A stretch of DNA of 64,000 bases, from contig NC_061121.1 of assembly GCF_002878395.1 (NCBI RefSeq), positions 138,836,323 to 138,900,322 on the forward strand, in the 5' to 3' direction. The translations under genes and the position numbers were made by a program. The notes beneath the pieces were generated by a model, which saw only the letters and a list, made by a program, of their open reading frames with translations, had not been told where the DNA came from and searched no databases. Positions within the stretch are counted from its first letter, which is position 1. The number at the start of each line of letters is the position of its first letter. The stretch comes from Capsicum annuum (lineage: Eukaryota > Streptophyta > Magnoliopsida > Solanales > Solanaceae). Positions 60,464-64,000 of this stretch are shown here, in pieces.

Positions 60464-61947
60464 TCACCACTTTGAAAACTTGAACCTTTTACCCAAATTC
60501 ACATCAAACTTCAGAGTAAGCTCATTGGGTATTGTTGATAACATTAATAAACAACTAGTTAGACATTTTATTGTTCACTTCTTGGTCTTCATGTGAGGGA
60601 CGTCATTTCTCCCTTTAGGAATGACTAACTCAAAAATGTACTGATTTTGTTCCTTGTCTTAAAAATTAATCATTCGCTCAGGTAGTTTGACTTCCATCAT
60701 GCCCACCCAGCATAATGTAAAAAAGTGTTTGGAATGAGGTCATCTTCCCATTTTTGTAGTTGCATCCTTTTTTATGTTCTCACCCCAAAATGAACTAGAG
60801 CCTTCATGAAGGATTTGCTAGGATTTTTCTTGCAACTCTAGTATCACTTCTTTAATTTTGGCATCCTTAATGAATTTTGGTTTGGTTGGTTGGAAAATCA
60901 CCATGAATTATTCAACATCAAGCTCACCTTCATCTTCATTGGATACCGCTTTAACACAATCATGAATATTCATTTGATATTCAGTACCACATGCTTCAAT
61001 TCTTGCATTCAATTCGGTTTTCAATATTTGATAGGCCATTTAAAATTAAGTCCAAACCATACATATCTCAACCTGCAATCTGAGGGATTCATCAACCATA
61101 AGTAACACTCTATCAAGTTAACCCTTATGGACTTCAAGTTGTTGAGTTTGATCATTAGACATTCATTGCTCACAATTTCTTCCTTGTCAAGTTTTTCTTC
61201 AGTTTGAAACTCAATAATCTCTTGCAAAATTACTTCCATGGAAAAGTCGATATTTTCAAAAACTTCATCACCACCATGTTGGAATAATTCCTGCCATTTA
61301 GACAAGAATCTTTCACATTTTTCATTCCTCTCCATTGTGTCCTTCACCATCCCCACTATTTGCCTCCTTAGAGCGTCCGAAACCTCTTCTTCTAGTTGAG
61401 TTATTTCTTCATTTTTGTAACTTTCATTTGAGTCTTCTTATATTTTTTTCTCAACCACATGGCTTGATATATTTTCTTCATCAACCTTATTTTGAAGATT
61501 AGTCATATTTATGGCATTCGAAAGATCGGCATCACTACTTCTTTTTCACTTTCATTTCTGAATGTCATCATGGATTGATGCAAGATTGTATGTCCGCCCC
61601 CATTGTAGTCACCCAATCCAAGATAGTTAGAAGCATTTATTTAATGCCCTTATATCCGACATGTTGTTCTTCCATTTTCACATCATGAGACCTATCAAAC
61701 ACGTAAAAAGATCTAGCATTTTCATTAGCATAACTAGGGAGGGGTCTCTTGGACAATCACTTCAATGTCTATCTTAACTACCATATAAAGAACAATCATA
61801 CTCCCAGTAGGATTGAGATGGTGCACACACCTCTTTTCGGGGAGAACATTTACAATTTTTACAAAAGCAGGGTACACCACAATATGGACATGGATCATCA
61901 AGATAAGATTTGCAACAACCAAACTCATTTTTATTCCATGATGCCAT
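60464..61947 (-). pseudogene. ORF1 of element D (unrecognised protein)
   Basis: Starts MASWNKNEFGCCKSYLDDP at 61947, followed by a cysteine-rich segment (CPYCGVPCFCKNCKC, residues about 20-34). A middle acidic, probably helical part (frame 61356-61021: MVKDTMERNEKCERFLSKWQ, FSMEVILQEIIEFQTEEKL) is followed by a C-terminal domain: PHSKHFFTLCWVGMMEVKLP, YIFELVIPKGRNDVPHMKTK and the end VNLGKRFKFSKW, stop at 60464. Several frame breaks separate these. The C-terminal domain recurs in element C. The position just after the primer site is where gag normally begins, so a particle or RNA-binding role is conceivable, but nothing in the sequence proves it. I do not recognise the family. Confidence 0.55.
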
Positions 61948-62076
61948 AGTGACAAGTAGACAAAAACAATATCTATCTAGCACAAAAAACAAAGGATAAC
62001 CACAAACACATATTCTCAAGTTTGAATCAAAGAAAGTGAGTAAAAATTCCAGATTTACTTAATACGCCAAATTTTT

Positions 62077-62094
62077 GCACGGTAACTACGCTAT
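62077..62094 (-). other. Primer-binding site of element D (tRNA-Asp type), mutated
   Basis: Minus strand TAGCGTAGTTACCGTGCA against TGGCGCCGTTGCCGGGGA; about 12 of 18 match and spacing to the LTR edge equals that in element C. Confidence 0.6.
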
Positions 62095-62097
62095 TTT

Positions 62098-62232
62098 TTA
62101 TAATGCTAAAATTACACTCTTGGATAGGTGTAGCAAAAGTTATCAATATATTTATCCAACAAAGAGTCAGGTTCAAATCCATAGGAAACAATGTTAGTAG
62201 TGATAAAGTAAGCTTGAAATGAAAGTAACTTA
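62098..62232 (-). repeat. 5' LTR of element D, truncated
   Basis: TTATAATGCTAAAATTACACTCTTGG onward aligns with the first 130 bp of 34610-35886 up to AAATGAAAGTAAC at 62232, where similarity stops abruptly and a plus-strand gag remnant begins. About 1.1 kb of the LTR and the flanking element H are missing, so a deletion or rearrangement removed them. Confidence 0.7.
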
Positions 62233-62235
62233 ATT

Positions 62236-62990
62236 GAGTATTCGAGGCCAGCCTAGGCTCCGATAGAGTCTATGACCGTTCGAGCAATTAATGATTCAAC
62301 ATTTGGGATTTCAACCTGTTTTGCTGATACCTCACAACTAGAGATGACATCCAGTACATCGATTAGTTCTCATGCTAGAGGTAGGTTTGTTTTTATTTAG
62401 AAGGGTTCCTTATTAGTTTTAGAGTATGAGATTGGGTTTCTTTAGTGGTCTATACATACTCCTATGCTATATGCTTTTGAGAGTGAGATGGTGAGTAGAT
62501 TAATTAGAGGATTGACTTTCCTACTCTACTTTGCTTCAAAGCATTTAGTAGTATCTAGGCCTTTTTCCCTTAAGTTTTTTATCACGTTAAAGCCACAAAG
62601 GGAGCATGTATTGAAACTTACTGAGATGGGCTAAGAGGTCATGTCATTAGAATAATGCTATTGGCATTTCATCCATGAGTGGGTATCCTCTCGACGGTGA
62701 TCAACTTCACTTGCAACCTTTCAATTCTTCACATGTAGCAGTTAAATAAATAGGTTCTCTCAGTTCAGTCATCGGGGTCACAACAGCCAAAGTTCATGTC
62801 AGACCTTGTTGAGCATTCGACATTGATATTTAGGTTGTGGTGACCATTCTGGATTAGTGGTTGTAGTGCCCATAGTATTCTAGGATCCTATTTTTATTGT
62901 GCCAAAATTTGTCACTGGTCTAGGGAGTGCCATATACGCAAGATAGATGTCCATACAGTGTTACTATAATATGTTACTCACCATCCTAGG
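62236..62990 (+). pseudogene. gag remnant J (Ty3/gypsy)
   Basis: Plus-strand, opposite to D. The block ESEMVSRLIRGLTFLLYF at about 62481-62535 followed by ASKHLVVSRPFSLKFF matches the gag of element I (RVCCFVRGLKLPLYMSTHSL), and CAKICHWSRECH near 62899-62935 is a decayed zinc knuckle. Stops throughout. Neither LTR nor pol is attached. Confidence 0.55.
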
Positions 62991-63002
62991 CCTCCTGAGG
63001 TA

Positions 63003-63180
63003 TGTTATGATTACCGGAAGGATGGTGTCATGGACCAATTTACAAGTAATGATGGCACCTACTTTATCCCGCTAGTAAGTAAGCCAAACCATATCTCGGT
63101 GTTAGACACATGGGGATAACATGGTGGGAAATGTCCTAACAGTTAAAAATCAACATTTAAAGAGTTAAAACAAGGCCTAA
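63003..63180 (-). repeat. LTR fragment of the I/H type
   Basis: ATGATGGCACCTACTTTATC with AGTAAGTAAGCC, TAACATGGTGGGAAATG and CAACATTTAAAGAG correspond to ATGATGGCACCTAATTTATC, TAACATGGTAGAAAATGG and CAACATTTAAAGG at 1551-1680 in the LTR of element I. Only the terminal 150-180 bp are present. Confidence 0.55.
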
Positions 63181-64000
63181 CCCATACGCAGCCCCCTTAA
63201 GTACACACCATTTTTCACTTAGTCACCTCAAGTGGATATTGTTTTATTTTGACACCTTAAGTGGCCTTCAAGTGTGCCACTTTGACACATTTTGCTGGCA
63301 CAGCACATGGTGTGTGTTGCACAACACTAAAGGCACGTGAGGAGCTCTATTTTATGATTTTTATATTTTTTTTGCCTTCTTCCACTTACTTCTTTCTTAT
63401 TCCATCAACTCAACCTTCCACTACCATTAATAACCATTGTTAAGCTTCCAACATCAACATCAAAACTTCTTTTTCTCCGTCCATCAGCTCCAACTTCCAA
63501 CATCACCACCATCAACCAACAAACTAGCACCACATTTTTGAATTAAAGAAAAAAAATCACATACTAATTTTGAAAATTAAAAATCACATATTAAATCACA
63601 TCTCCATGATTGTTGTAAAAAAATAAAAATAGTGTAACTAAATTTACGCACGACCATCGTTAATTTTACTATTCACTCCATAATTTTTGTACCACAATTG
63701 AATTCAATATCACTATCAAACATACCTTCACTCAATTTTCATTAATTGAGTCTAAACAAAAGCATAGCAACTTATCAGCAACATTCTTATATGCGAAGTT
63801 TAATTTTCTCACTACATGACACCCATTTTAATAACACTAAGTAAAACCAAGAAAAAAAATATATCAAACAAAAGCTAGAAAATTTCAAAGGAAAAATTTC
63901 TTATTTTATTTTTTCTTAAGAAGATGATGATCAACAACAAAAGCTTCACTAAGAAAATGCAAAGATATCAACAATATATTGACATTGAAGAAGAGAATTG
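63181..64000. other. Unassigned sequence, possible DNA-transposon end
   Basis: The LTR fragment ends abruptly at CCCCCTTAAGTACACACC. The next 120 bp contain repeated words CACTTAGTCACCTCAAGTGG, ACACCTTAAGTGGCC and CAAGTGTGCCACTTTGACAC, which resemble the subterminal repeats of Mutator-like or MITE elements of Solanaceae as I remember them. The remainder is AT-rich without a coding frame beyond 60 codons. The other end lies outside the window. Confidence 0.35.

Larger units (their letters stand above)
34610..62232 (-). mobile_element. Element D: non-autonomous LTR element with two ORFs, split by F
   Basis: A minus-strand element: 5' LTR remnant 62098-62232, primer site 62077-62094, ORF1 61947-60464, then element F, a conserved tail (41658-41400), palindromic tandem repeats (41300-41032), ORF2 (39783-38163), 3' interior and 3' LTR (35886-34610). 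LTR start (TGATAACACTC), primer-site type and ORF1 tie it to element C. There is no gag-pol. It is inserted in the reverse transcriptase of H at AATAT (34605-34609); the matching duplication on the far side cannot be seen because the 5' LTR is truncated at 62232. Confidence 0.7.

Noticed and set aside
1..64000. Endogenous pararetrovirus or envelope-bearing retrovirus
   Set aside because: Gene order is gag-protease-RT-RNase H-integrase-chromodomain with LTRs and 5-bp duplications; no movement, coat or envelope-type protein was recognised.

Overview
The window looks like plant nuclear heterochromatin. I see no intact host gene, tRNA, rRNA or CRISPR array. Almost everything assignable is LTR-retrotransposon sequence, mostly Ty3/gypsy chromovirus of the Tekay/Del type, all interrupted by stops and frameshifts. 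LTR starts such as TGTAATACCCC and TGTAACACCC, the TGGTATCAGAGCC primer site, the FIDD reverse-transcriptase motif and the gag and chromodomain wording are what I know from Solanaceae (pepper, potato or tomato type) repeats. The family assignment is inference; I cannot choose the genus.

Layout. Element I (1-4311, minus) enters from the left with gag and a 5' LTR. Then comes an unassigned stretch and a remnant of a 'putative plant transposon protein' (5331-5777). Element A (5875-11686, plus) is a badly decayed gag-pol whose chromodomain-plus-LTR end is duplicated in tandem (offset 1054 bp). Element H (11687-34609, minus) sits against the second A LTR. Its 3' LTR is split by element C (13912-31637, minus, tRNA-Asp type primer site, no pol). 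C in turn carries solo LTR K (14581-17120) in its own 3' LTR and the full-length element B (19936-29741, plus) in its interior. H's reverse transcriptase is cut by element D (34610-62232, minus, again no pol). D contains element F (41659-60419, plus, gag only), and F's gag is split by the full-length element G (45456-55206, minus). The right edge holds a plus-strand gag remnant J, a minus-strand LTR fragment and about 0.8 kb I cannot assign. The A-H-D-F-G chain is nested five deep. Target-site duplications of 5 bp, exact or with one or two mismatches, support most junctions.

What stands out is a shared LTR promoter layout. In LTRs of otherwise different families (B, F, G, H, K, C, D, and less clearly A and I), a cluster of short, degenerate, family-specific palindromes lies just upstream of a T-rich box resembling GGNNATTTTGGTNATTTTC. 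A TATA-like sequence and, in several families, a splice-donor-like AAGGTATG follow. In F a strong splice acceptor ends 2 nt before the gag ATG. The clusters also coincide with several rearrangement junctions. C and D form a second theme: they lack pol but encode the same unrecognised protein (ORF1), and D also carries a plant-transposon-protein-like ORF2 behind its own palindromic tandem repeats. All similarity statements are by eye; no alignment or database search was run.
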